DNA from: Oikopleura dioica
Lineage: Eukaryota > Chordata > Appendicularia > Copelata > Oikopleuridae
Length of the DNA: 64,000 nucleotides
Direction of reading: 5' to 3'
NCBI GenBank assembly: GCA_907165135.1
Contig: OU015568.1
Coordinates: 12,470,501 to 12,534,500, forward strand
Shown: piece by piece, positions 29,686 to 43,500 of the stretch
Position numbering within the stretch: the stretch's first letter is position 1
Layout of the letters: every line of letters starts with the position of its first letter
Notes under the pieces: generated by a model
The model's input: only the letters and a program-made list of their open reading frames with translations
Told to the model about the DNA's origin: nothing
The model's database searches: none
Program-made: the position numbers and the translations under genes

Positions 29686-32600
29686 TATATGTCTAACAAG
29701 AATTTTGACATGTAAAAATTTCACCGGTTGACCGATTGCGTAATGAAACACGCCCGTCATTCACAATCCCTTCCGCGTGCGTCCAACTGTCCCGCCCTCC
29801 AATTCCGCCGCTGTTGCCATGTCCGCGTAAAAGTTGACTCCTTGCTTGACATGTTCGATGGCCTTTTCGCCAATTTTCGGATCCATGGCATTTTTCCTCT
29901 ATAAAGTCGGAATTTTCGAGGAGCCGGCTCAAAGTGCCCATTATCCCGCTCGGTGAAGGTGTCAAAAAACCGTTCACTGGAGCACTTTTCGGTTTTGCAT
30001 TTATAAACAAACAGGCGGGTTTCGCAGTAACTGGTGGTTATTTTCGCACGCGGCCTTTGAACCGGGAAAAAACTCCACCGCCAAATGTGCATTTATTAAC
30101 GCAAACAAGTGTATGGTTCACCAAAAACGCCGCCTTTGTAGTTTGAAGTGAGCGTTCTATTTATTCTGAGACGGGAAATGTGACGGCTTCTTTCGTATAA
30201 TTATCTTTTTTAAATTTCTCTGAAGCGAGAAGTTCCGTTTTCTTATTAGAATCGGTCGTTTCTTGAAGCTTCAATATTTTATCTGGACGAAGTAAAGCTG
30301 TCACGGAAAGTGGAGCAGCAGTTTACTAAAAGTGCCCCTCTTTATGATTTATTGTCATTGAAATAACGCCAAGTGACACATTGGGCACACGGGCCTCCCC
30401 CTTTCCAGGTGCCGAGGATCGATCAAATTCACGTAATTAGGGTCGTTACCGAATTAGGTCCAGTCCTGCCACTGCTGACCGCTCGGTTTAGAATTTCTCG
30501 ACTCCCACTTTTCGCCTCCAATTTTAAATTATTTTCCAGAGCCGGAAAATCGAAATAAATACACCTGCCAGGCTTGGCCAGACAGACCGGAAGCTCAAAC
30601 ATGTGTCCGAATGAGGATTAAACGCGGATTTGCCATACTCTATTGGCTCCTCGGCCAAGCATGGGGGATTTGGAAGAAGCGGTTTCTCCGCTATTTTCAT
30701 TCGTACCAATATTTTTAAATATTTCCAAGGCTCGCTTTCCATGTTCTTAAAAATACAAGCTCAAGGCCTTTTGGCTCATTTATCAACGAAGCTCTTATTT
30801 CCTTAGGAAAGCCTGATATCCACTTAATCCTTTGTGCATTGTTTGGTGTCATGATCCTCTCTTCGGGTGTAAGTTAATATTTTAATTGAATGCCTCCTTT
30901 TATCAATTCATTTGGATCTTCTCGCTGGATCTTCGCCAGTAAGTTGACTTTCTGTCGAGTGCTTCTGACTTTCGCCGCTTTGTAGAGGAAGTTTTATATT
31001 GAAAAATATTCTGTTTGCAGATGTTTGATCAAAAGGCTAGAAAAAACTACTTGATTGATCAAAAGAAAAAGCTCTTACTGTAGCTCTGATAGAGAGGCGT
31101 CTCAGATAAATCTGAAAGGATCAAAACCCTTGGCAGGAAGTCACGTGCCGGCCTTATACGACAAAGATCTGAAGGAAAAAGGTACCCCAGCGGAAGCCGT
31201 AACCGTGCGCGCAATCATTTCCGATTTCCTACAGCGAGCGCAATAAACACAATTAAAAAGGTTTTCTCCAAGGTGCCCTTTATGGCATTTTTAGCTTGAC
31301 TCATAAAAATATTTCAAAGGGCCCTTCATCACTTGTGCGAAAGGACGAGCGGGATCACGTGTGAAGGACAGCCAGTTTCGAGGAATTATCAAAATGATGC
31401 TTTCAATAAATCAAAAGTTTCTTGTTACTAACCATTTCTCCCTCGATTGGAAAAGAATTTGAGGTCAGTAAAGTCCCGGATAATTCCACATCCGGGTTAT
31501 TCCTCCGTTTTAATCCGCTGTTTTCGGAATCTCTTGGCTCGTGAATATTACGCAAAAGCCATATTTTTGGAAGAAGCTCTATTTCATAAACAGAAAAAAA
31601 AGTAAGGTGATGGGTTGGCATTTTGGGTCAGTGGCCTAATTAGTTTAGGGGATGCAGGAATTTCAGTGAGGGATGATCCAATTTGCTTCGATTAAAAAAA
31701 CGGGGTCCAAATTTCAGTTGCAAGATGCGATTATTTTCAATTGATTCGATGGAATTTCTCATTTTTGGAACTTTGTGATGTGTATTTTTGACATTTTTGA
31801 AAGGGCCTCCAAATTGCAAATTCCCTTTGAGCTTATTTTTATCAGAGCTCTTCAGATCTCCCCATAAAGGGCCTGATAACCTTCTCATCATCCTTTCAAA
31901 AGCCCCATAAGAAGAAAAAGAAGACGAAGAAAACGTTGGGCGAGATCAAAGTCAAAAAAAAAACTCAAGTGGCGGCGCCCAAAAAACCAAGACCTCTCAC
32001 CAAGAAGACTTCTACTTGTCTAGTTGAGCACATTATTTTTATTTATTGTCAATTGGAGGAGGAGCGTGAAGTGTTGGGGCTCTTGAGACATGGCAGTCGA
32101 GGCGCGTGCGATAAGCTTATCTAGGCGACGGGAGGAACATGGCGGAAATGGGAAGAAGGAGATTTTTTAATTGTTTTGAGATGCGTTTTCCCAGCTGCTG
32201 TTCTTGGGAGGTTTTCTTCGTTGTCTTCAATCTTGAAGTAGGCATATTACCGAAAATATGGGGCTTTATGGGGACTCTCAGCCAATGAGAGACCATTATA
32301 ACTTATCTTAGCCAATCAGAGACAAGTAAAAATTTCTTCAAACCCTATATTTGGTGGTCCAGTTTTTCCAAAATTCCATAAATTATTTCAAACAATGCAC
32401 CACTTGAAAAAGTTATATCGAACTATAAGAGCTGCTATTTGCCCCTGTCAGCGCTTATTCATCGCGATGCGACATTTGACATTCGACAAGAATTCTTAAA
32501 ATTTCCGAACTGTGCTCCACGTGACAATTCCCTTCACTGAAAACAGAAACGAACGTGGGGAGCACTTCACTTCCAACTATTCCTATTATTCATTTTTGGT

Positions 32601-35600
32601 AAGACATTTGAGCCGTGGAATTTGGTGATGGTCCATCACTGATGGATGATCTTGCAATCGCTCTTGCATTTAGACATCTCGCCAACCGCTACTTCCTTTT
32701 GTTTGAGTACTTGGAAGAAGCATTTGAAAAACTTGGAAGAGGAGAGAAAACTAGAACTTTTGAAGTGCACACAACTGTTTGATTTTGGAAGTGATAAATG
32801 GTGTGCAAGCCACAGCGGGGTATCCTTATCAATCTTGGCAAATCTTGAATTTGGCTATTATTATGCATAAAAAGATGGCGGTAGAATCTCTTAGACTCGC
32901 ATATAAAACTTCGATCGACTGTTTTTTCATTCAATTCCGAAAATGAAACGAAAAACGCATTTTTCTTTAGGAACTTGTCGATAGCAATTCTGATATTTGG
33001 AAATATTTTATAAAATGGAAGCCAAAAAATTATCAATTTTTTCGTAAGACAATGTAGATACCCTGTCTTTATACGAAACGTGAAATAAATTAAAATTTAT
33101 AACGTCTTTTGAAGCAATAAAACTCAGCAGAGCAAAACCCTTACAACAAGAACAAAGTAAAGCTAAAATGTCCTATCTTTCATTTCAAAAATTGTCATTG
33201 TGCATTGAACCATGTTCTGGTACAATTTCAGAGCAGGCAGGTATTTTATTTTATACGAAAAATGACACTATAAGTCGACGAGCACCGCCTTTGACGGTTT
33301 CGAAAAGCTAAACAAACTACTCGCGGCGCAACAAACGTCAAGAAAAGCGACAAACTTTCCATCAAATGAGCGAATTTCAAATATTATTTCAGGCATAACG
33401 CCCAGTTTATTCTACTGAAGGAGAGAGGCTTGTTTATTGTTGACCGCGCGGGACTACCGTTTCCCAGTTTTTAAAATTTATAAATCCATTGTCAGATCAA
33501 CCAGGAACAGAATTCTAGAGTCCGCCTTCTAGTTGAGAAACTTGGGAATAATCTGCTTTCGCTAAAGAATGTTATTCTGTAACAGCCTTAATTTCCCCGA
33601 ACACGGGTTTGACTAAACACCATCTTCCGGTGTTCCGGAAGCGGAGCATGAAATCAAATTCAAACTGAATCGACTAAATAACGTAGAACAAATAATTGAA
33701 GAAGTCTTCGGAGGACTAAATACTTCCCGGATTTCAATTGTCTCCGGAACCCTTTTGCGCAATGATCCGTTCTGCGCGTATTTTTGTTGAGAGATGGGAT
33801 AATCCGTTCCTTGAGGATATTAATCGACTCCCTCAAATCCTTCAAAGTGGCTATTCTCCTCGATTTCCAAAAGAGCGTATCATAAATTCACCGAGGTCAG
33901 TTCTATCAACTATTAAGGTTAGCCATTGTAGCCAACCTTCATCCTTTTCCTCCAACAGCTGCGCCATGAAATGATACCCGATTGATCCGCGGCGGCGTTT
34001 GGAGAGGCTGAGTTGCGAGTTAGCTCATCCCCGGCAACGATCAAAGCCGGCCTTGTCGGTCAGAGGCTCAAGGTCTTGTAACATTATTCCGGCTGATTAG
34101 AAATTATTTCTTCAAGAAAATTCGGATCATCCCCTAGTTCATAGGCCAGCTGCGGGGCCTTTATAAGAATTAAAAGAGTTTAGTGTACTCTAAAAAATTA
34201 TTTATAATGAAAATAAGGGTATCACTATAATAATATTTCTTCATAATATTTCGCTCAAAAGCCAGTTATCTTTTTCGTTTTTTTGAGTTTTTAGGTGTCA
34301 AATATTTTTGCTGAAATTCAACAGGTGTTTATTTCGCGAATTTTCAACCCTTTCCTCCTCGGCGTAAATATCACTGTATAAATGTAACACCACTGTTGAT
34401 TATCCTTGATCTCCGCTGTTCCCTTTCACGTGACTTATCCTTCAATCATATTTTCCAAGACTCTACTAATCACAGCTAAAGGCTTCCGTGGCTTATGGGC
34501 TCTTTATGAGCCAGGCTTTGAAGCCAATCTCTAAATACGGGGCGGCCATACCCTTAAGAAAATATCGGCCACTGGTCGTAATGTCTAGTGTACGATTTCG
34601 CGGACAATGAGTGCGCGAAAATAATAGGCCCGCGGAACAATTTTTAATGCATAGTTATACAAAAGAGTTTGGACGGCATTTCTGGGGCGGAACAGAAATT
34701 TAAGGCGTTAGCCAGGTGAACAAATTTTGAAAGGATTTGAATTTGACCTTGATTTAAAATCGCTGTAAAATGAAATGGGAAAAATCAAGATGGAGGAAAC
34801 TTTTGAGTTTTTCAAAAAAAAATGAATCAAGTCCGTAAATTCGCGATTAAGAAATTTTTGGCAAATGATAAAAATTTCCTTATGTGTTTGATAAGATTTG
34901 GAGCTCGTGATCTGGGCTTATCTCACCGCCCAGTTGATGCACCTGCTTTTCTCCACCGCAGGAAGACTCCTACGCCGCCAAAAAGGGGTGCAATTTGGTA
35001 CCACGGAGCAAAATTAGCCCCGGATTAGTGGCTATTTCAAATTTCAAAGGCGAAAACTCCAAGCTCCCTCGGAAGTTGGGAATTCAAAAGCCCTAGATAA
35101 TAATATTGGCCGTTCTTTTTAGCAAGCGGAATTAGACATTTTCGAGGACCGAGATAAGCTCTTCAAAATTTTCGCCAAAATTCGCCTTCTTTTTTTTCGG
35201 GCGCCTATCAAAAATGGATGATCTGTTTTTGATCCCTTATTACATCAAGAAGTTCTTGCGGCGTCTGGCTCACCACTTCTGAATACAGTTCTTTGGAATC
35301 AAAAATGACCGAAATAAACTTCCTTCGCTAGCAATATTTATCAGCGGTTTATGTTAACCACTGTATACCCCTATTTTGATCCACCAGTTTTGGTGTCAAT
35401 AAAAAGCTCTCTCGCCCTATCTAACCTTGATAAGTATTTATAAAATTCACACAAATTGATATTGATCAAGTCCTATCGTCTGCAAAATCATTCACAGTGG
35501 GCGATTTTGGATGAGTTTCGCGATTCGCGTTTTTAAAAATTGGGTCTCGCAGCTGCCCCCTAGTTTATGCGCATTTCGGGCTCCCTGCTGCGCGACGAAT

Positions 35601-38600
35601 TTGTAAATGCGCCTCTTCGATAAGAAATTGGTTGATTTGTTATCAATGAAAAATTAAAGGGATAAATAATTTTTGCTCAAGAATATTCGGACTAAAGACT
35701 TCTAGACTCAATACTTGAGTGCTTGAGTAAGCTCAAAGCTGACCGTCAAAATCACAGCAATTATGGCTGCGCTTTGAAGTGAGTGCTTTGAACAATTTAT
35801 GAAATTATGTCGGACAAGGGGCAGATAACAGTCAAACTCCCTGAGCGAAAGAGAAACTCACGGACGGGACAAATTGCGAGCAATTATTTTGAAACGCCGC
35901 CAAACTCGGATTTTCGGATTTTCTGAAAATTTCTAAAATAAAATCCACTCGCCCTTGATTCGACTTTCAATACGCATTTTTCTTTTGCAAGTATTGTTTC
36001 AAAAATGGGGATGAAAAAGTTCCCCGCTTGCCGAATTAACCCGTCAGCGTAAAATTGATAATTGCTCTGAGCACAAAGGCAAGAAACTATCGATCACGTG
36101 GTCCTTCTTTTTTAATTTTTACGGTGCGCGGGCCTCTTTGGGCCATAAAAGGGTTGAGGAAAATTTTCACAGTCCTCAAAGGGCATCAAAGCAGGTCCCT
36201 CGAGCAGTTGTGGTTAATTTGTTTTATTAGCTTGACGTGCCGCGCATGATTTATTGAAAGTTTTCAGGAAAGGGCTGAAAATAGTACCCTTTCCGGGGTC
36301 ACCCATCAACCCCCGGACAGATAATCTGACTCGGCGCTTTGATCGTTTTTCGACTCAAAGTCGGCGCGAAATTTAAAAAACTTGAGAGCTCAGCCCGGAT
36401 AAACAAATTTACCACTAAGTGGAGTTAAAAGCCGGACAGGTTAATTACTTGAGTACATTTTTTGCGCGATGCCAAATCTGTTTGTTGTTAGTTTAACCTT
36501 CTTTCCGTGAAAATAAATTTTTAAATTACAGGCAGCAGACATTTCAATTCAGGTTAAAAATTGATCGTACAGACAATTTAGAAATGTCTCTCGTCTGAAA
36601 AAGAGATCAATGATTTTCTCATCAGACAATATTATTCTTTTCGGGATAAACAGGCGATTTCGAGAATAGAATAGAATGCTGCTTTCTTTTTGTAGCCACG
36701 TGATCAATGCCCATTCCATTTCCAGGATTTTAGGATTTCTCGATTGCTCGATTTCGATACCATTTCAAATAGAAACAAAATTCTCAATTGGCCCTCTTGA
36801 GCAAGCGGATGCTCCAGTAAGTGCCAATTGCGCTATTGGAAGTGATACGGATTTGTGTTATCGACGCTCTCTATGCCCAAAATCTACAAAGAAACAGGCG
36901 CAGTTTTTGGGCACAGAGAAAGTGATAACGCAGAGTTGCTCGTCTTTGATGCAGCCCGCTTATGCTTATCGATATTCTTTAATGGGAGAGGCTCTTCTTT
37001 TTCTCATCGTAAAATGCGTAAATATGGCTCTTTTAGGACCGCTCGATCTTTTGGAAAGCTGCGCGTATTTGATCGTATGCTTTTCTAGTAAAAAACTGTA
37101 GTTTAAATTTCAGAATGTTTTTTTAGGGTTCAAAAATTGATCTGTTTGGTATTAATGAGCTCTTGAATTTTTTGGTGAGAAAGATGTTTAGTCTCTCGGC
37201 GGTCAAATTTTATGTAAAAATTTCAAACTTGGCCGCTGGATGAGACGCATCGCAAATTACAGCGGAAGTGCCATTTGGCGCCGAAAAAGCGCTGAGAAAT
37301 TTCGACCAGCGAATCCGGTAATCTGCAATTTGCTTGGCCAGTGGTAGTTAGTTTTGTCTATTACGTGATTATTTCCGACTTGAAAATTACTGCTCTTCTC
37401 TTTCTCGATTGTTCAATAAGAAGAGGCATTATATTCAAATTAAAATTATTAGTCGAATAATTCAGATATCTTGATCGCTTGCCAAGAAGTTTTTTAGAGT
37501 AACCACTACTGGTAGGCTCTCTGCGGGGGAAGTGAATCCACACTCAACGCACCTAATTTCGCGCAAAATTTACATTGTCAAATAGAATTTGAATATTTAG
37601 CTCGCTCAGCTGTATCCACTCTTCCAGGGCGACTATCCAGGGTTGAAGGGTAATCGACTTGAAAACCGGATGGAGGAGTATTTGCGCTTTTGCTTTGGAT
37701 AAATTAGGCGAAACGAGGAAACTTCGGTTTTTGGGTTTTGAATGCGGTTTTTTAATTATTTTATTTATCTGATAGATTCTCTGGGCTTAGTTAAACATCT
37801 CTGCCTGCCAAAAAACGCGAAATTTTCTTCATAGAATAGAGCCGAAACAAAACCCCTTCGCGTGAAAATTGTCAAATTACGCACTTATCCGCCTTTGATG
37901 TGCGCTGAAGATTGCATAATCTCCTCCTCTTCGGTTTCAAAAAACAGGTGCATCAAATGAAAAAAACGGAACACCAAGAACCGGAAATATCGATTTTATG
38001 CTTTGAGCATTTAGATTCGGCAGTTCAAGGCGATTATGGTAAAAAGGGGTGAAGAGGGGAAAGAGTTGCAGCTGGGCGATAGATGCTGGGAACAGGGGGA
38101 AAATAGTGATGGGGATCATTAGAGAAGGTGACAATTTCCCAGGAAACGATGCAATTTCGCGCGTTTTCGATAAAAAAAGTTTCGTCATTTCATTTATTTT
38201 GAGATTATTTCTCCATTTCTGTGAGCATGAGAACATTGATCTAAAAAGACTGTGCCAGATAAGTTACAGTACAAAAAGCCTTGACGCAGGGACTTAAAAT
38301 GCGCATGAACTCTTAAAAAAAGTTTTAATAAAATTATCAATTAATCTGCACGTCAGAATTCAAACAGAGTAAAAGTGCCACTTCGATGCAGTCATCTTTT
38401 GAATAATTCGGCAATATTTTCATTCGTCTTCGCTGTGGCCCAGGCGTCGTTTCCCCCCGGGCGCGCGAACAAGGCAAAAAAGAGGCGAGTTTGTTTTAGC
38501 AATGATTTTTTCAAGCATTGCTTTCTTAGCATTATTCATTAAAATTCTAAAAGGCAAAACAAACTCGAAAGAATCAGAAGAGGCCAGGAGGAGTGCGGAT

Positions 38601-38786
38601 AAGCCGTATCACAGGCACTCTTGGCGAGGCTTGAGTGGAAGTTGTTTTATTTTATTACTCGCATTTAATTCTTTCTCTAAGAGTTGATAAGGGTGTCACC
38701 GCCTTAAATTAAGGGTTTCCGCCATTGTCGCATTTTTCGCTTGGGAAAAGCCTGAAAAGTCTTATGCTCCAATTTCCCCTCATTAA
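29686..38786. other. 9.1-kb gene-poor stretch
   Basis: Only short, mutually overlapping ORFs without conserved motifs. A Lys/Pro-rich open stretch at about 31900-32020 and an ORF at 36676-37101 were looked at and not accepted as genes. In a genome this compact the region may hold distal regulatory sequence for Kirrel/NEPH at 40555 or decayed mobile elements. No RNA gene was recognised. Confidence 0.5.
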
Positions 38787-39538
38787 GGATATAGCCTATG
38801 AAATTGAACTTTCATAGCGCCCAAATGCGACGTCGGATCATTTTATTTCAAAAAGAATCCTATCTAAAAATGCATGCAGAACTCGATTCTGGTACTTTTT
38901 TAAAAATTTTCATAAGAATTTTTCTCTGTAGAGCGTTTTGAAATCTTACGATCGCGATTTCTCGAAATATTTACATTAAATCGGTCGAGTTTTTTTGATA
39001 GATAAGTAATCTAGACCCTTATCTACAATATTGTGGGTTCGGTTTTCTCTTATCCCGACAAAAACCGATTTTAGAGCCATTTCCATGAGGCTTCCTCGGC
39101 GCGTGAATAGTGTAAAAAGCGCTGCGCTGGGTGCTCAATCTCTCGACTCCTCTTTCCCGAGAGAGTCTGCGCGTTTGAAAGAGCGCTCTGATTGGTTGGA
39201 CACAAAAAAGCGCGCATGGAAGAAAACCAGGAGCAAGAAAGAGGATAACACTAGAATAAAAATTTGGCCGAGTTTGAAAGTTTTTAAGCCACAATATTCT
39301 AGTTTAGCATTTTGCTAATGCAGTCATTGGTTTAGTTTTAGCGATTTAATGTAAATATTTCGAGAAATCGCGATCGTAAGATTTCAAAACGCTATACAGA
39401 GAAAAATTCTAACGAAAATTTTTAAAAAAGTACCAGAATCGAGTTCTGCATGCATTTTTGGATAGGATTCTTTTTGAAATAAAATGATCCGACGTCGCAT
39501 TTAGGCGCTATGAAAGTTCAATTTCATAGGCTATATCC
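38787..39538. mobile_element. TTAA-flanked MITE (752 bp, arms about 200 bp)
   Basis: Inverted arms beginning GGATATAGCCTATGAAATTG and remaining almost identical for about 200 bp (through ATCCGACGTCGCATTT and the palindrome-like TCTTACGATCGCGATTTCTC). TTAA flanks both ends (38783-38786, 39539-39542), as in piggyBac-type elements. The interior of about 320 bp has no convincing coding sequence. Confidence 0.82.
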
Positions 39539-40554
39539 TTAATTTATTGTTCCTCCCAAATTAAGCCGTTCCAGTCTTCAGAAAAAGAACCTAACGAGCA
39601 TCACAAAGCCCCTTAATCCCATCTCATGTGTCCCCTTATTTCATCGCGGCTCAAGTTTTTCATTTAGCCCCCATTGTGCCCCACTTCGAGGCTAAGCTCA
39701 AGTCGGCTTCCGACAGTTTGGGGTTAAAAATTTAACACGGAACGGAACCACCACCCGGAAATGGCGGATTATCCACATAATAAACACTTCGAAGAGAAAA
39801 AGGCAAAAGTGTCGAGCAAAAAAAGGTGAAAGAAAGTTGGCAAAAACGAACAAGAATTAAATTTAATAATATGGAAATGCGAAGTGCCAAAAAGGATCGT
39901 GTTTTTCCTGTTTTCAAATAGCGACGCCAGTATTGCATTTTTTTCTGAAAAAAGGTTTGCTTAAATTTGGAATATTTTTCATCGACAATAATAAAAAAAA
40001 TCTTCGACAGAAATCATTTTTATTAGGAATCGGGGATCATTTTTGTCCATGTGAAAATTGACTGTAACTTCAAGTGACAGGCCAATAAGTCCAAATTCTC
40101 ATTACAGATATCGTCAATTATGCATGTTTTTCAAGGAACCTTCATCCTAAACCCCAAAAGATCCAGCTGCGTTCTTCGAAATTTCAATCCACTTGAGCAG
40201 GAGCAAGCTGTAGCGTCCAGTTCCGTCGAGCAGCTCGACTCTACCCATATTAGCCCTTGCGCGCCATCATTTTGCGAAAGCTCCTTCTTCCGAAAAATTC
40301 GCGTGCGCGCTCTTTTGCGACCTCTAGTCCGCTTTGCGCTATTGCGCGCTGCCGTCGATCCTTGAGTCTTTATTTTTTGCTCAATACAATAAAGAAATAT
40401 TGAAAAAAAGTAGCGGAAATTGAAAGATAACCGCAAATTCGTACTTTTCAAAAACTAACAAAAACAAAACCGAGACAAGAAGAAAAAAAAGAGATTATTT
40501 GAATGAAGCACTAAGAAAACAACAACCAACCAGAACACACAACAACTAGAAATC
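39539..40554. other. Upstream region of Kirrel/NEPH
   Basis: Non-coding. The 60 bases before the ATG are A-rich (AACAACAACC type), typical of a 5' UTR. No defined promoter motif. Confidence 0.5.
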
Positions 40555-43500
40555 ATGAAGATATTCTTTCTGACTCTTCTTACAGTGGGCTACTGTAAAG
40601 GAAGGCCGTTCTTGATCAGGAAACCAGCGAATCAGGTGGCAAATGTTGGAGATACCGTTGAGCTACGATGCATCGTCGGAGGCCAGAGAATGGTCGAATA
40701 CGTCAACAAGGCGGTACAGTGGGTCGATCAGACACGCGGTCAGACCATCAACACATTCGCCGGCGGAAGAAACATCAACAAGAAGGTAAGAATCAAGTGC
40801 AAGCAGCATACTTTTTTAATTTCCGATTTGTAAAAAGAGCCCTTTCGACCATTTTCCACGCTTTTCGAAAGCTTCATGTTAACATACTTTTTTGTATAAA
40901 AATTCTTGCGTACAAATTAAGCGCGAAAAATTTCATTTTATTTACGAGCGCATCGGCGAATCGTACCCACACCTGGCGGTTATCGCAGTGGTTAAGTGAC
41001 ACTAACCGCCGAGAACTAATATGGCCAAGAACATAAAAGGCGGATCGGGAATCGGTCTAATCCCGTGGCTTATTTTTCCCAGGCCTTGACCTCCATCTCC
41101 CGGGGTCAATAGAATTTCTCGGCCAGCGAAGGTCAAGGGAGAGGATCAAAAGCTAATTTCCGGCGGTGTTATTTTTTCTCGCGTCTAAGTGATGTGGCCA
41201 AATTTGAAACCAATAAGTCAACAGACTTTTACAGTAGCCGACTTTCGGAAAAAGAGCTGTTTTCATACGAAACTTAGGCAGTCAAAAGGCCGCGACAAAC
41301 ACCTTTTAGAGAAGCCCTTTTTGATTTTGAAATCAAATCAAGCTTGTTCTTATATTTTCAGGCTTGAATAGTAATGTCCTGATTTTATTTGCGCTGACAG
41401 ACAGTCCTTGTTTTGGAAATTGAAATTAACCTAAAAATTAAAGAAGTTAATTACGAGTTTAAATATTTTTTGGCTTGAGAAAGGACCAAGGATTACCGCC
41501 AGCTTTATACTCGCTCCTTTCTTTTTTTCAATCATAAAAACCAGGCGAGTGCCCTTGGCTCCAACAGATAGGGACTAAAGCAACAATTAAAATCATGCGT
41601 TTTCGGTCCAGCAGTCCCTTAGGGAGGCAATGGATGCATTACTATGGGAATCCATTATCTGGTGGCTTGATTAAATCGGCTCAAAGTCAAGGAGGACTCA
41701 AAGTTACCGTTATTTTCTTGCTTCTTCTTTCCCAGTGTCCATCTGCTGCTTGGATTTACTGTAATCCAAGCGGACGTATGTCGATTTTTTTCCTATCGGG
41801 TTTCTGATTATTGGCCCATTTTAGTTAAAATTTACGAGGGTTTTTATGAATTTAGGGTGTTTGGGGAAGAATAAGGGGTAAAACGTTTAGGGGTGACGCG
41901 CGTGCTGATGGATTTATTTGATGCAAATACGATTGCGTGATATTTTTTGGGTCTATATCAAATCTCGGGATAAGCGTGTTTGGCAGTGGGTGATAAGTGG
42001 GATACAGTCGCGCGATCATCAAGCTGGAAAAGCCCAAATATCTTAATGTCAATCAAATTACTGTCCCGAAGAAAATCGCAATCAGATCGTCTCGTGTATT
42101 TTGCGCACAAGCTCAGGTGTCTACTAGACTTTCCCAAACGCCCATGTTTTCGGTCAACTTTTGGTCTAATTTTCTCGTTCTTGAGCATAAATAAAGAATG
42201 CCTCATGATTTCGTAATGGCCGTTTTTATAAAGCAAAATATGAAGAGAAGAAGCAGAAAGAATCCCAAGCGCACATCAGTCGCCAAAATTAAAGGCTACA
42301 TGTCAGACTTGGTTAAATTTTTATTCTTTCTTGTCAAGAAATGCGGTACGCGTGATTTCGCAAAGGAGAAGGCTCAATAAAACACGGCCCGACTTCCGTG
42401 GCGATGCATTTTTCTTCAGTTTTTCCAAATAATGATTGTGGACAATTGGCCGGGATTAACGAGGATTTGAGCCACTTTTTAGCGTCACCTGTTTGAAGCT
42501 CGCCGAATGGGCGAATTAAATTTGCCGACAGCATGGCTCCAACTTTTTAAAAGTAAAAATTTGTAGGGAAAAAGTTGTAATGATACTTCTACTATTTACT
42601 CATCAACAAAAATAATGTCACATGCGACGCAACTTCGCGCTGTCGTGAGAAAGTGTGCTAAACATCGGTTCGCTGATCTATCAAGTGACTAGTTGTGTAT
42701 TTGGCCATGTCCGAAAGTGTTTCCATCTGCCAATATACCCTTAAGTTTTTGGAACATTGGAAGCTTTAGCAGCTTTCTGACCCACTAAGAGACACTATTG
42801 AATTTCCACTTTTACGTAAATTTTATGGCTAATTTGGAAATAATAGCAAAAGCAACTTTCTCCTTGGAGTCAGCATAAAATTCGATCCTCGGCAGGCCAC
42901 TTTCTCACGGACCCAGAGACCTTTGTCTTTTTTTCAATAGTTGTGAGTCGTATCGTAAGTTGTGTCTTCATGGGCCTTTTTTGTGCCACCGGTTCCGAGT
43001 TTTGAGAATAATTCATAGCTATTATTACTATTGAAATGGATGGAGTGAGGCTTTGAACTTCGACCTCTGTTTTATTAATGAATTAATGGCTGTTAATGTA
43101 GATTCTGCAAGTTCCAATATTTGAATATGCACTTGGAGGGAGCGAGGGAAAGTACTGTAATCGTATGAATATTGAATAGACCACGAAATGGGTTTTAATT
43201 AGATTCAAACGACTTCTCTCAGTAGTTACGTGTACCAAACTAGTAGATAATTCAACAAAGAAGCTTTCAAAGATTCATAACATCAGCAGAATGCACCCGC
43301 TCTTGTGCACAGTAAACTGCGCCTGGTCTCTTTTTTTAGATTAGAAGTAAATAAGAACCGCACTGTAAATTAAATCATCCCATATCAATCCTAATTTATC
43401 CATAAGATAGATTGCTTACATTCAATTTTTAGTACAATGAGCGATACGAAATCGTTGGCGATGAATCCCTCGGCGACTGGACTCTCCGAATCAACAACCT

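Noticed and set aside
31880-32124. Lys/Pro-rich open stretch resembling a basic nuclear protein tail
   Set aside because: Mostly the effect of A-rich sequence; no start, partner exon or homologue seen.
36676-37101. Plus-strand ORF of 141 residues in the gene-poor stretch
   Set aside because: Two overlapping frames are open, composition is not protein-like in either, and no domain or splice context supports it.
39019-39318. Overlapping ORFs on both strands inside the TTAA element
   Set aside because: No transposase motif and mirror-like composition; best explained as element interior.
40960-41050. tRNA-like segment around GCGGTTATCGCAGTGGTTAA
   Set aside because: Has an A-box-like part and a short stem but no B box (GGTTCGANTCC) or cloverleaf.
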